Counted from the first letter of the stretch, positions 1-7,023 are shown. The stretch: 9,404 nucleotides of DNA from Candidatus Woesearchaeota archaeon (GCA_018303645.1 JAGVXR010000057.1:1-9404); one strand, 5' to 3'. Numbers and translations are program-made. The notes: generated by a model from the sequence alone, not told the origin.

Positions 1-23
1 AAAGATAAGTTCAGGAACTGCAT
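1..23 (-). CDS. Start of an unidentified gene, cut by the window edge
   Basis: An ATG at 23-21 opens a reading frame (MQFLNLS...) that runs off the left edge. It begins 6 bases after the stop codon of the preceding 45-aa frame. An AAGGAG stretch lies only 2 bases before the ATG, and a perfect Shine-Dalgarno-type GGAGGTGAT ends 13 bases before it. The layout suggests translational coupling in an operon. Seven codons are too few to assign a function. Confidence 0.4.
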
Positions 24-29
24 ATCTCC

Positions 30-167
30 TTAATGCATCACCTCCGTTGTTTTTTTGAAAAGAACACTGGCATCTTCGCTGATGCTTGAGTGTTCGTAAG
101 GTGACGGATTTCCCAAACTTGTTGTTTGCTGTCTGGGGATTTGGAGTGCAGTTCCCAAATTAAGCAT
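30..167 (-). CDS. Small unidentified protein, 45 aa
   Basis: ATG at 167-165 to TAA at 32-30. The protein starts MLNLGTALQIPRQQ and ends FKKTTEVMH. It has no membrane segment or motif I recognise; its middle is rich in Ser, Thr and Pro. The start overlaps the stop of the upstream small gene by 8 bases, and the next gene begins 6 bases after its stop, so three frames are chained as in a translationally coupled operon. The last codons carry a perfect Shine-Dalgarno complement (GGAGGTGAT, 44-36) that may serve the next gene. It could be a real small protein, or an extension of the upstream gene if there is a frameshift at the overlap. Function unknown. Confidence 0.45.
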   Translation of the reverse strand: MLNLGTALQIPRQQTTSLGNPSPYEHSSISEDASVLFKKTTEVMH

Positions 168-411
168 AAGCGCCTGTTTCGGGCTCCATAAACTCTTCCA
201 TGAAATAGTCAGCTTCCTTCAGCTTCTTGATTCTGGGATTATAAACTTGATGAACATACTTGCTGAGTGTTTCCTGCTCTTTTTCTGTCAATGGCTCCCT
301 GTGCTTCGGCTTTGAAAAGCCATAAAGCATATTTGGGAATAAATGCGCTTTTTTCTTCTTCTCTTCATAAAAATCCTTGAGTGTCTTCACTATGCCCACC
401 CCTTTAGGCAT
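160..411 (-). CDS. Small charged hypothetical protein, about 83 aa
   Basis: The frame is open for 107 codons up to 483, but its first 24 or so residues are low-complexity translation of a TATA-repeat tract, so I place the start at the ATG at 411-409 (MPKGVGIVKTLKDFYEEKKKK). A GTG at 390-388 is an alternative: a TATA box at 426-435 would start the RNA near 404, and AAAGGGGTGG would then lie just before that GTG. The protein is soluble, Lys/Glu-rich and probably helical, with an acidic end (MEEFMEPETGAYA). I recognise no family. It is first in a chain of overlapping small frames continuing to the left edge. Confidence 0.55.
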   Translation of the reverse strand: MPKGVGIVKTLKDFYEEKKKKAHLFPNMLYGFSKPKHREPLTEKEQETLSKYVHQVYNPRIKKLKEADYFMEEFMEPETGAYA

Positions 412-425
412 ATATAACAAAATAA

Positions 426-435
426 GTATATATAG
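426..435 (-). promoter_or_regulatory. Candidate TATA box for the left-end small-gene cluster
   Basis: CTATATATAC on the minus strand, inside a tract of repeated TATATA (413-473). Placed at -26 it would start transcription near 404. Several other TATA-like octamers in the tract could serve, so the exact box is uncertain. Confidence 0.35.
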
Positions 436-510
436 TTTTTGTATATAACATATATAGATATATAGAAAGGAACCATTAGACATTCTTATTCCGATTGATA
501 TCTCGGCTAA

Positions 511-852
511 CTACCTGATAATATCTCTCCTATTAGATTGCACAGATATAATGGCATCCAAATGATCGGAACCATAGGTGGTTAATGAATACACTGGCTC
601 TTGCCTTTTTTCAGATGGTGGACTTGGGCTTAGTTCAATATATCCTTCACGCTTCATGCGAGAAACAAAAAGCAGTACATACTCGAAGCTTATGTCTTGA
701 AAGACTGCTTTCAATATCTTGATGGGATTAATTGTTCTTGGAAGAGTTTCTGGAATGCCTTTTTCCTGTCTTAATCCATCAACAATCCCGTCAATTGCCA
801 TTGGGTCGCGAGATATTACTTGCAATATTTCCAAGTCTGTTGGTTTTATCAT
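511..852 (-). CDS. Winged-helix DNA-binding protein, 113 aa
   Basis: The fold reads as a small winged helix. An N-terminal helix (LEILQVISRDP) is followed by helices with a hydrophobic pattern, a recognition-like helix around residues 56-70 (FEYVLLFVSRMKREGYIEL), a Pro/Ser-rich wing (about 75-88) and a C-terminal strand and helix (PVYSLTTYGSDHLDAI). The 'Y-x-LT-x-x-G' ending is typical of PadR/MarR-like and archaeal single-domain winged-helix regulators. It sits alone between the HerA-like ATPase and the left-end cluster, same strand. Its upstream region holds an inverted repeat (886-901) that could be its own operator. The target genes cannot be told from sequence. Start ATG at 852-850; no clear TATA box at the leaderless distance. 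Confidence 0.65.
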   Translation of the reverse strand: MIKPTDLEILQVISRDPMAIDGIVDGLRQEKGIPETLPRTINPIKILKAVFQDISFEYVLLFVSRMKREGYIELSPSPPSEKRQEPVYSLTTYGSDHLDAIISVQSNRRDIIR

Positions 853-885
853 TTTTTATTCAACGATTAGCAGATAACTCCGTCA

Positions 886-901
886 TTATTGCAGATAATA
901 A
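886..901. promoter_or_regulatory. Inverted repeat upstream of the winged-helix gene, possible operator
   Basis: TTATT-GCAGAT-AATAA, two perfect 5-base arms, 34-49 bases before the winged-helix start. A second copy of GCAGATAA lies at 870-877. A T/A-rich box at 908-919 could be the TATA element, which would put the repeat near the transcription start. An autoregulatory site is inference only. Confidence 0.25.
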
Positions 902-945
902 CCTCACCTTTAAAAAACTTTTTATCAGGTACGGGAGCATAACCT

Positions 946-2490
946 TCACCCCAACTCCCCAAACTCCATTATTGCTTCTTCCTTGCTTTTTATCGTTTTC
1001 TTCACCAAATCCTCAAAGTATGGAATGCTTATCGGAGTCACAAACCTTGCAAAGTTGCTTGTTATCAATGCTTCTCCAATATCAAGCGAAGCAATTGTCC
1101 TGTCATCATTGCTCAAGTCCTGTGAAGCGCTTTCAATAATCGCCAGTCTTTCTGGCTTCATTTCAATGCCAAGAATGACTTTAGTGTTCATGTTTGCAAG
1201 TATTTCTCTTGGAATCAATGATGGCAATTGTGTTATAGCTGTCAAGCCCACTTTAAATTTTCTGCCTTCTCTCGCAATTGTTGAAAAGATGTTAGGCCCT
1301 GCTTCAAGCACTTCCTTTCCCAAAACTCTTGGCGCTTCTTCCAAAACAATTGAAATAACAGGCTTGTCATGCAAAACTCCGTTCATCTTGTAATTCCTGT
1401 ACTTGTTGAAAATTTCGTTTGCTATCAGGCTGCCAATCAGCAGTTCAACCGCCCCTGAAAAATTTGACGTGTCAATTATCACAATCCTGCCTTCCTCAAG
1501 ATGCCTGCATATGTCGCTTATCGTTGCAAATCCCGAATTTAACTGAAAAACTCCGTTGCAGAACAATTGATTGTTGGAAAACTCCAAGTCGAGAAGGTAC
1601 AGCAGTCTTCTTTTTACTACGGCAATTGTATCATCCTTGAAAACCTTGCCGATTCCAAGCTCTTTTTCCAGAATCACTGCTTCAATCCACTTTTCCCCGT
1701 ATTCCTTGTAATAAAGGTTAAGGCACTGCCTTTGGGCATCGCTGAAGTCAACAACTCCGTCAAAATGATGCGGCTTTATAACATCAAGGTTAATCCTTAA
1801 AGTATTTGTGCCTATTGGTGCATTTTTAGATGTATAATAAACTATATTTTCTTTATATGGGTGGTCTTTCAATCCAGTCTTGTTTCTTCCGTAATACTCG
1901 TCATGGGGATCCAAAACCAAAATGCCGCAATATCCCCTTCCGACAGCATTCCAAAGCAAGTTTGAAACCAAAACACTTTTTCCCCTTCCTGTTGTGCCTG
2001 CTATCAGAATGTGGTGGGAGAATACTTTCTCTCCGTCAAGGTATATTGGCACTTCCAAAACCTTTGAGCCGCTTCTTAAATTTCCAAAAAATAATGGATT
2101 TTTCGGCTTTGTCAAAAATGCCAAGTCATTTTCCGTTATTTCCCTCATTTCAGAAAAAAATTTTGGCAACGACTTGCTGATGAAGGCATTTTTATCTTTT
2201 ATTGTAACAAGGCTCTTCATAATTGCGAGCATGTAATTCCTTAGGCTAGCGTCAAAAAGCTCAAACTCTGTGTTTTCCTCAAGCTTCATTCCTGAAATCA
2301 TCTCAAGGTTCTGCTGGGATATCTGGCTTCCGTAAACCAAATCATAAACCTGCAATAATATTTTTCCATCGCTTGAGTCAGCAACCAGCAGCTCGCCTAT
2401 CTCAATTGACTGGCTTGATTTTTGCCTTGCAATTATCCTGCCAAAATCCCCAGAAATAATCTGCCCTTTAATCAAAATAGACTCACCCAC
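946..2490 (-). CDS. HerA-like (FtsK/HerA superfamily) DNA translocase ATPase, 514 aa
   Basis: Residues about 1-60 look like the small beta-barrel (HAS-barrel) that precedes HerA ATPases. The motor core follows: Walker A GTTGRGKS (165-172), the HerA-type strand LVLDPHDEY (191-199), Walker B IVLEEAP (381-387, with E384-E385), the arginine-finger region AREGRKF (406-412) and the sensor segment TQLPS (420-424). Length and motif order match archaeal HerA, the hexameric pump that works with the NurA nuclease in DNA end resection. No NurA, Mre11 or Rad50 gene lies in this window, so it may be a HerA paralogue with another job. The start codon is GTG (2490-2488), the first workable one after the AT-rich spacer. 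It is transcribed alone. Confidence 0.85.
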   Translation of the reverse strand: MGESILIKGQIISGDFGRIIARQKSSQSIEIGELLVADSSDGKILLQVYDLVYGSQISQQNLEMISGMKLEENTEFELFDASLRNYMLAIMKSLVTIKDKNAFISKSLPKFFSEMREITENDLAFLTKPKNPLFFGNLRSGSKVLEVPIYLDGEKVFSHHILIAGTTGRGKSVLVSNLLWNAVGRGYCGILVLDPHDEYYGRNKTGLKDHPYKENIVYYTSKNAPIGTNTLRINLDVIKPHHFDGVVDFSDAQRQCLNLYYKEYGEKWIEAVILEKELGIGKVFKDDTIAVVKRRLLYLLDLEFSNNQLFCNGVFQLNSGFATISDICRHLEEGRIVIIDTSNFSGAVELLIGSLIANEIFNKYRNYKMNGVLHDKPVISIVLEEAPRVLGKEVLEAGPNIFSTIAREGRKFKVGLTAITQLPSLIPREILANMNTKVILGIEMKPERLAIIESASQDLSNDDRTIASLDIGEALITSNFARFVTPISIPYFEDLVKKTIKSKEEAIMEFGELG

Positions 2491-2594
2491 AAATATTTAT
2501 TGTTTATTTGTTGTGGCTTCGTAATGTTCAAAAACAACAATAATATAATAATTTTTACTTACTTGCTTTTAAACATACCACCCAAAAGTATAGA

Positions 2595-2628
2595 AGACAA
2601 CAAGTATTATTAAAGATTGTTGTTGTCT
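2595..2628. repeat. Inverted repeat, 9-bp arms, possible terminator
   Basis: AGACAACAA (2595-2603) and TTGTTGTCT (2620-2628) are perfectly complementary across a 16-base AT-rich loop. It lies about 90 bases beyond the CorA stop, so it could mark the end of that operon's RNA or lie in the leader of the HerA-like gene. Confidence 0.5.
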
Positions 2629-2640
2629 GCTATCTTGCCA

Positions 2641-2670
2641 CTCACAACAAAACCTAATAATTATTGTGAG
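2641..2670. repeat. Inverted repeat, 7-bp arms
   Basis: CTCACAA (2641-2647) and TTGTGAG (2664-2670) pair perfectly around a 16-base loop. It lies 12 bases from the preceding hairpin and has the same loop length. Symmetric on both strands; role unknown. Confidence 0.45.
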
Positions 2671-2714
2671 TAGCAATAAAGAATAAAGTTGGATATATAA
2701 AAGTTTTTATGTAA

Positions 2715-3803
2715 TCATTGTACTTTTGGAAATAAGCCCTTTTTTTTCATAATCCAATAAACTAAAACAACTGCTAAAACAGTCGAAATAATGATTATCC
2801 ATAACTGAGTGTGCCAGTCCAGATGCTCTGCAATTGGCGTGCCAAAAACAGTTGCAATGGTATTTGGAACCAGAAATGCAGTACCGAGTATCGCAAGCCA
2901 CACCGCAAGCATAGACATCCTGTTATTAAGCATGGTCAGTTGGTTGTTGTAAATGCTCTGCAAAACCTCTAGCCCAGAAGCCAAAACAGTTGACATCTGC
3001 TCGCTTATTGATATTTGCCTTGTCAAGTCAGTAGAAAGCATGCCGACCTTCTGCAATATTATCGGATCATCTGTTATCAGCTCTGCATCCCCGTATCTCA
3101 GGTAATGCACAACATCCAGAGTGGCCCATAAAGCCTCCAAATAAGAGATTAAAGCGTGCTTCATTTTGTATATATCGTTTCCAAGCTCCTGCCTCGGCGC
3201 AGAAGGCTGTATAAGGTACTTGCTTATCTCCTCGCCCTGCTCCTGTATCGAACGGATGCCGTCAAAATTCCTTTCGTTGTTCTCGTCAAGAATCCTTATC
3301 AAAACTTGTGATATCTTATCAACATCGTCTAAATTTTTTGGCACCTTCTTGAAGAAAGTGACAGCGTACCTTGCAAACTTAACAAGCCTTGTTACATGCT
3401 CGCCGTGGATTGTGACAATCAGGTTGCTCTTCATTAAGATTATCAGCTTATTGATCTCGACATCAAGCTTATTAACCCTTACAGCAGGCAGCAATAATCC
3501 AAGCTCTGTTGTGTGGTCGTCATAGCCAGAAAACCTTTGCGAGACAAGCTCGTCAATTATTGCTTGGTTGAAGCCAAGCATAGAAGCAACCTTTTTTCCT
3601 TCCTCCTTTAAGTCTTCCACCTGTACATTAATCCAGGCAAAGTCGGCATCTTTAATCGTCTGCAGGAATTCCTCTGGTTTCCCTTCAATCTTTACAGTGC
3701 TGCCGTTCTTGAGCATCGCAACGCAGAAAGTGGGGCTTGTGCTGTTCATTGTCTTATTCAAAGGGGCTTCTGCCTTTGTTTCTGATTTATTATCATGCAT
3801 CAT
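2715..3803 (-). CDS. corA: CorA-like divalent cation channel with altered GMN motif, 362 aa
   Basis: Residues about 1-295 form the cytoplasmic alpha/beta and long-helix part of CorA proteins (Mg2+/Co2+ transport family). Two C-terminal membrane helices follow at about 298-320 and 333-352, ending in a basic tail (KKKGLFPKVQ). The signature after the first helix reads VPNTIATVFGTP: the usual Y/F-G-M-N filter is F-G-T-P (about 320-323). I start it at the ATG at 3803, not the longer frame to 3875, because that ATG overlaps the stop of the PIN-like gene as ATGA, matching the junction upstream. It is last in a three-gene operon. Ion selectivity may differ from true CorA because the GMN residues line the pore entrance. 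Confidence 0.85.
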   Translation of the reverse strand: MMHDNKSETKAEAPLNKTMNSTSPTFCVAMLKNGSTVKIEGKPEEFLQTIKDADFAWINVQVEDLKEEGKKVASMLGFNQAIIDELVSQRFSGYDDHTTELGLLLPAVRVNKLDVEINKLIILMKSNLIVTIHGEHVTRLVKFARYAVTFFKKVPKNLDDVDKISQVLIRILDENNERNFDGIRSIQEQGEEISKYLIQPSAPRQELGNDIYKMKHALISYLEALWATLDVVHYLRYGDAELITDDPIILQKVGMLSTDLTRQISISEQMSTVLASGLEVLQSIYNNQLTMLNNRMSMLAVWLAILGTAFLVPNTIATVFGTPIAEHLDWHTQLWIIIISTVLAVVLVYWIMKKKGLFPKVQ

Positions 3804-4489
3804 TTTGATTCCAGATTCACTATCTGCTCTATTTCGTCCTTTGACACCGCGCACCCGTTCAGCTTTACTCCCCATAAGACGCCCTCCAGCAAATTTTTTC
3901 TTGCATCAGGTATTTTTGTTATGTAGCTGTCCAGTATTCCAAGCTCGTATGCAACTGTAACAAGCTCCACAGAGCGTATTGTCCTTATGCTGCTTACATT
4001 GTTTCTAAACTCTTTTAAATTACTTTCGTTTATGCTTATAGGCGTATGCAATGTCTTGCGGAGAATATAGGCTATGATTTTCGGGTTTTCTATCAGAAAC
4101 CTTGTTGTTTTTTCATCAATGGCTATTGCATCTGAGTTTGAGTCGGCTGCAGCGGCAATGACAGAAATTTCGGCAAAATGCACGATTTTTATGTAATTGT
4201 TGTATGCCTTGAAAATTTCATTTGCAGTGTTCAGCAGCCTTGGGGTTTTTTCCCTTATGAAATTATTGTCTACAACTTCCAATATGCCGTTCTCAATCAA
4301 TTTTTCCACCTGGATGGCTTCAAACTTGAATTTTTTTGTCTCCAATGGCCTGTCGACTAATTCTCGCCTTACGGGCTCTGTTATGCAGAATTTGCCGTTA
4401 AATTTTTTCTTCAAAGGCTCTAAAATCCACAACAGGTTGTTTGTTGCCAGGCTTATTACAGGCCCTGCATCAAATATCAGCGATTTCAT
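3800..4489 (-). CDS. PIN-domain-like protein, 229 aa
   Basis: The N-terminus (KSLIFDAGPVISLA, D7) is the opening strand and first acidic residue of PIN-like nucleases. Further candidate acidic positions are E38/E43 (TEPVRREL), E107 (HFAEISVIAAA) and D125 (AIAIDEKTTR), in the expected order and spacing. After about residue 140 comes a helical extension of roughly 90 residues with no motif I know. PIN proteins are often RNases, as toxins or in RNA processing. Its start overlaps the upstream HTH gene by ATGA and its stop overlaps the CorA-like gene by ATGA, so the three are probably translated together. The upstream partner resembles an antitoxin-type DNA-binding protein. Activity is not certain, as E107 stands where many families have Asp. 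Confidence 0.7.
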   Translation of the reverse strand: MKSLIFDAGPVISLATNNLLWILEPLKKKFNGKFCITEPVRRELVDRPLETKKFKFEAIQVEKLIENGILEVVDNNFIREKTPRLLNTANEIFKAYNNYIKIVHFAEISVIAAAADSNSDAIAIDEKTTRFLIENPKIIAYILRKTLHTPISINESNLKEFRNNVSSIRTIRSVELVTVAYELGILDSYITKIPDARKNLLEGVLWGVKLNGCAVSKDEIEQIVNLESK

Positions 4490-5040
4490 GTGAAAAGGCT
4501 CCTTGCAATCTTCAGTCGTTTTGATACGTCAATCGGCTCGCTGAATTTGTCGATGATTGTGGTTTTGCCCATATAGTGCATCAGCTCCCACTGGGAAATT
4601 CCAAGCACTTCTGAAGCCCTTGCAATTGAAATGCCGTGCTCGCAGAGCTTGCAGCCTTTTTTTATCTGCGCTTGATTAATCACCTCATGTATGTACAATC
4701 TCAATTTTTGGTCCATTGTCCTTATAAAATTGAACATGTTTTTTATTGATTTCCTGAAACCATTGTCGTCATTATTTTTCAGGTTCAAAATGCATGAATT
4801 GAGCATGCTTAACACTTTGTTGTAATCCATTTCCCCCTGCTTCCTTTCAATTATTTTTGAAAGTGAGTAAATTAAAATAGCGATAGAAACAGAGTCTTCA
4901 TCCTGGAAAACGCTTGCATTGTGTATAACATGGTTGCTTAATTCCTTCATCTGCACCATATCACTTTCTTCCTTTACTTTAAGAATTTCAATTAAATCAC
5001 TCAATACAGCAATGATGTCTCTTTTTATTATGTCATGCAT
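4486..5040 (-). CDS. Helical protein with C-terminal HTH (UPF0175-like), 184 aa
   Basis: Residues 1-125 are predicted all-helical with no known family. Residues about 137-168 (ISIARASEVLGISQWELMHYMGK) read as a helix-turn-helix of the kind found in UPF0175 proteins, where 'A-x-x-LG-(I/V)-S-x-W-E-L' is typical. A C-x-x-C pair (C130, C133) sits just before it. First gene of the operon with the PIN-like and CorA-like genes, sharing a 4-base ATGA overlap with the PIN-like gene. A TATA box at 5062-5070 is 26 bases from the ATG, which implies leaderless RNA starting at or next to the start codon. An antitoxin or autoregulator role is inference from HTH plus PIN order. Confidence 0.65.
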   Translation of the reverse strand: MHDIIKRDIIAVLSDLIEILKVKEESDMVQMKELSNHVIHNASVFQDEDSVSIAILIYSLSKIIERKQGEMDYNKVLSMLNSCILNLKNNDDNGFRKSIKNMFNFIRTMDQKLRLYIHEVINQAQIKKGCKLCEHGISIARASEVLGISQWELMHYMGKTTIIDKFSEPIDVSKRLKIARSLFT

Positions 5041-5061
5041 TGGAGGAAATTTGATTTAAGG

Positions 5062-5070
5062 TTTATATAA
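5062..5070 (-). promoter_or_regulatory. TATA box of the HTH-PIN-CorA operon
   Basis: Minus strand TTATATAAA preceded by CGAAAC, a purine-rich BRE-like element. The centre is 26 bases from the ATG at 5040, the usual archaeal TATA-to-start distance, so the mRNA is probably leaderless. Confidence 0.7.
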
Positions 5071-5121
5071 AGGTTTCGAAAAAGAACTTTTATTGCAATA
5101 TTCTTTTTTATTTAATTCATT

Positions 5122-6018
5122 TTAAGATTTACCATAGTAAGAAAAAAATGTAGGAACAAGATTAGGATTACGTACTATGTCCAAATACCACCAGCTAGTC
5201 TCAGCATGGATTTTATGTTGCATATCAATAAATCCAAAGTATCTTACATCAGCGTAAGGTAAATTATCACAGCGTGATAAATCAACTATAATTTTATTAG
5301 GCTGTTTGCATCCAAACATTGTAAAGAGTTCTGATTTTGGTAAGCGGAAAAATGATAAAAAAATTTCATATGCTTCATTTGAATTATCTGGATATTCGTA
5401 ACGAAGCAACAATTCAAGCTCGTTCCAAGTATACCTGTAAATATAGCCATTACAAGAGAGCCCACATCTTCCTCTAGTCAAACCATAAAACTTTGTACCA
5501 TAGGGAAATGGTTCTTTATTGCTTATATCTTGCAATGTGTTAAGAAGCTTGTTATACCTTAGTGGAGGAGACAAGTAATCTTTATACACAACTATCACGC
5601 CTATAATTAAGAACACAAACCATATAAGTAATAAGAATTTAAACCATTTATGTAAAGAAGTATCACTTCGAGATTTAATGTGGCTAATAACAAAATAGAG
5701 GAAAGAACTATACAAAAAAAATAGAAGAATCGATGCTAAGATAGTGATAGGAAACATAATTAAACAATCAGTTTCTGAACACCGCATTTGACTTACAAGT
5801 GTCCATGGTGAAAATATCAGCCATGGAAATAACGCTACGGCACCTCTTAAATAAAGCTCTATAATTGGGATACGAGATAGGTTATCGGGGCTAATTGGAA
5901 CTGGCTCAAATTTTCTGGCATCGAATGGGTACAAACTCCACGGAAAAATAATTGCTGTAAGAACAAAGAAGATTAAAGTAAAAGTTAGTGCAATACCGAA
6001 ATTTTTAAATTTAGACAT
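5122..6018 (-). CDS. Unidentified membrane protein, 298 aa
   Basis: I do not recognise the family. Four hydrophobic helices are visible at about residues 8-28, 57-76, 86-112 and 127-146. The remaining C-terminal half (150-298) is aromatic-rich and soluble, with Cys at 185, 189, 237 and 250; the last two flank an NKIIVDLSRC segment. This could be an outer domain held by disulfides. A TATA box at 6042-6050 lies 28 bases from the ATG, and AGGTG lies 7 bases upstream. It is transcribed alone, with 80 bases to the next operon. By eye its base use is more A/T-heavy in both codon wobble and length of A runs than the operon beside it, hinting at separate origin; I did not compute this. Confidence 0.6.
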   Translation of the reverse strand: MSKFKNFGIALTFTLIFFVLTAIIFPWSLYPFDARKFEPVPISPDNLSRIPIIELYLRGAVALFPWLIFSPWTLVSQMRCSETDCLIMFPITILASILLFFLYSSFLYFVISHIKSRSDTSLHKWFKFLLLIWFVFLIIGVIVVYKDYLSPPLRYNKLLNTLQDISNKEPFPYGTKFYGLTRGRCGLSCNGYIYRYTWNELELLLRYEYPDNSNEAYEIFLSFFRLPKSELFTMFGCKQPNKIIVDLSRCDNLPYADVRYFGFIDMQHKIHAETSWWYLDIVRNPNLVPTFFSYYGKS

Positions 6019-6041
6019 TTAAACACCTAATTTGAATTGAA

Positions 6042-6050
6042 GTATAAATA
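6042..6050 (-). promoter_or_regulatory. TATA box of the membrane-protein gene
   Basis: Minus strand TATTTATAC, centre 28 bases from the ATG at 6018. Implies a leader of 0-3 bases. Confidence 0.6.
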
Positions 6051-6082
6051 ATTAACGTTTCAAGTGAGATATAAGAAATTTG

Positions 6083-6985
6083 TTAAAGATTCAAAAGCTT
6101 CTCCACATTCTTCTTTGCCTCTTCCTTTCCTTGAATTAGCAATTTCCCGTTCTTGTAAAGAATCACAGTGCAGGAACCTTTCATAATCGCCAGTTCATGC
6201 TCAGTCTTAGGTTTTTCAAAATGAAAACCAAAGTCTTCAAGCTTTTTCAAATGAAAACCAAAGTCTTCAAGCTTTTTCAAGTCTTCCAGAGTATGGCTTT
6301 TGTGCTTTTGCTCTTCTTTAAGGAATTGTGTAAAATCTGAAAGGCTTTTTTGGAATTTCTTGTTGACTAGTTCCTGGTATGGAAACCAGCTTTTCCTGAA
6401 CAATTCAGGGTAGTTTTCAAAATTATTTTTCAGGAACTCCACTGTCTTTGGGTCTGACATGTAGCCGGAGCCGAAATCAATGCCGATTTGCTTTTTTAAT
6501 TTTTCAACTTCCCTGTCCCCTGTAACTTTAGCAATTATGGAAGCTGCTGCAACCAAAGGGTAGCGCTCTGCATTGTGCTCCAAAACCAAGTCAATCTTTT
6601 TGTTTTTTAATAATTTTAATAATTGCTGGCGATAAGATTTGATGTTGTTGCTTGGGCAGTCAATTATTGCCTTTTCAGGGTTGAATTCATTAAGGATGTC
6701 TGCCTGCTTGTGTGCTTCCAATTTGTTAAGGTTCAGTCCATCATGCCCGTGGACTGCCTTGTCTATTTCATCAGGCTGAATGATAAATAATTTGTAGCTC
6801 TTCAGAACATTAATCAGTTTTGGGTATATTTGTTCGCGTTCTTCTTTGGTCAATAGTTTTGAATCTTTTGGCCTGAGCTTTTCCAATTTAGGCATTTCTT
6901 TTTCTTCAATAAAGGCGCCGCACATTACCATTGGACCAAGAACCGGACCTCTTCTTGCCTCATCAATCCCGCAGACTAAAGCCAT
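6083..6985 (-). CDS. rnhB: RNase HII with C-terminal extension, 300 aa
   Basis: It cuts the RNA strand of RNA/DNA hybrids and removes ribonucleotides from DNA. The catalytic core spans about 1-210: GIDEARRGPVLGPMV (D8, E9), AIIDCP (D109), EHNAERYPLVAAASIIAKV (E140 where RNase HII normally has Asp) and the archaeal-type GSGYMSDPKTVEFL...RKSW segment. In the usual DEA-G-RG signature the Gly is Arg here. Residues about 210-260 are a charged linker with a 10-residue tandem duplication. Residues about 262-300 (CTVILYKNGKLLIQGKEEA) resemble the TBP-like substrate-binding module that bacterial RNase HIII has at its N-terminus. Archaeal RNase HII is usually 210-230 aa, so this one is long. TATA box at 7006-7013, 24-25 bases from the ATG: leaderless. 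Confidence 0.9.
   Translation of the reverse strand: MALVCGIDEARRGPVLGPMVMCGAFIEEKEMPKLEKLRPKDSKLLTKEEREQIYPKLINVLKSYKLFIIQPDEIDKAVHGHDGLNLNKLEAHKQADILNEFNPEKAIIDCPSNNIKSYRQQLLKLLKNKKIDLVLEHNAERYPLVAAASIIAKVTGDREVEKLKKQIGIDFGSGYMSDPKTVEFLKNNFENYPELFRKSWFPYQELVNKKFQKSLSDFTQFLKEEQKHKSHTLEDLKKLEDFGFHLKKLEDFGFHFEKPKTEHELAIMKGSCTVILYKNGKLLIQGKEEAKKNVEKLLNL
6219..6280. repeat. Perfect 30-bp tandem duplication inside rnhB
   Basis: Positions 6219-6248 repeat exactly at 6249-6278, with two more matching bases. It is in frame and encodes KKLEDFGFHL then KKLEDFGFHF in the linker between the RNase HII core and the C-terminal module. Exact identity of the two copies points to a recent event. Confidence 0.95.
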
Positions 6986-7000
6986 AAAAACAGAAGCATA

Positions 7001-7015
7001 GTTGATTTATAAAAA
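7001..7015 (-). promoter_or_regulatory. TATA box of rnhB
   Basis: Minus strand TTTATAAATCAAC. The plus-strand form GTTGATTTATAAA occurs identically in the tRNA-iMet promoter (7796-7808). Centre 24-25 bases before the rnhB ATG. Confidence 0.65.
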
Positions 7016-7023
7016 TGTTTGGG

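Larger units (their letters stand above)
2491..2714. other. Gene-free AT-rich spacer (224 bp) between the CorA-like gene and the HerA-like gene
   Basis: This spacer lies after the CorA stop and before the HerA-like GTG. It is AT-rich and repeats the motif ACAACAA (2536, 2597, 2643), each followed by a TAATA/TATTA-type run. Two inverted repeats sit at 2595-2670. A minus-strand TATA-like run near 2540-2560 could drive the HerA-like gene with a short leader. I see no tRNA, box C/D RNA or credible small coding frame. Confidence 0.5.

Noticed and set aside
412..483. N-terminal extension of the small charged protein (MSNGSFLYIYICYIQ...)
   Set aside because: It is translation of a TATATA-rich promoter tract, giving an implausible Tyr/Ile run rather than a designed membrane helix.
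983..2236. Several plus-strand open frames of 70-136 codons across the HerA-like gene
   Set aside because: They are antisense shadows of a gene with all ATPase motifs intact; none shows a family motif, start signal or TATA box.
3804..3875. Longer N-terminus for the CorA-like protein (24 extra residues)
   Set aside because: It lies wholly within the end of the PIN-like gene in another frame, and the ATG at 3803 gives an ATGA overlap like the upstream junction.
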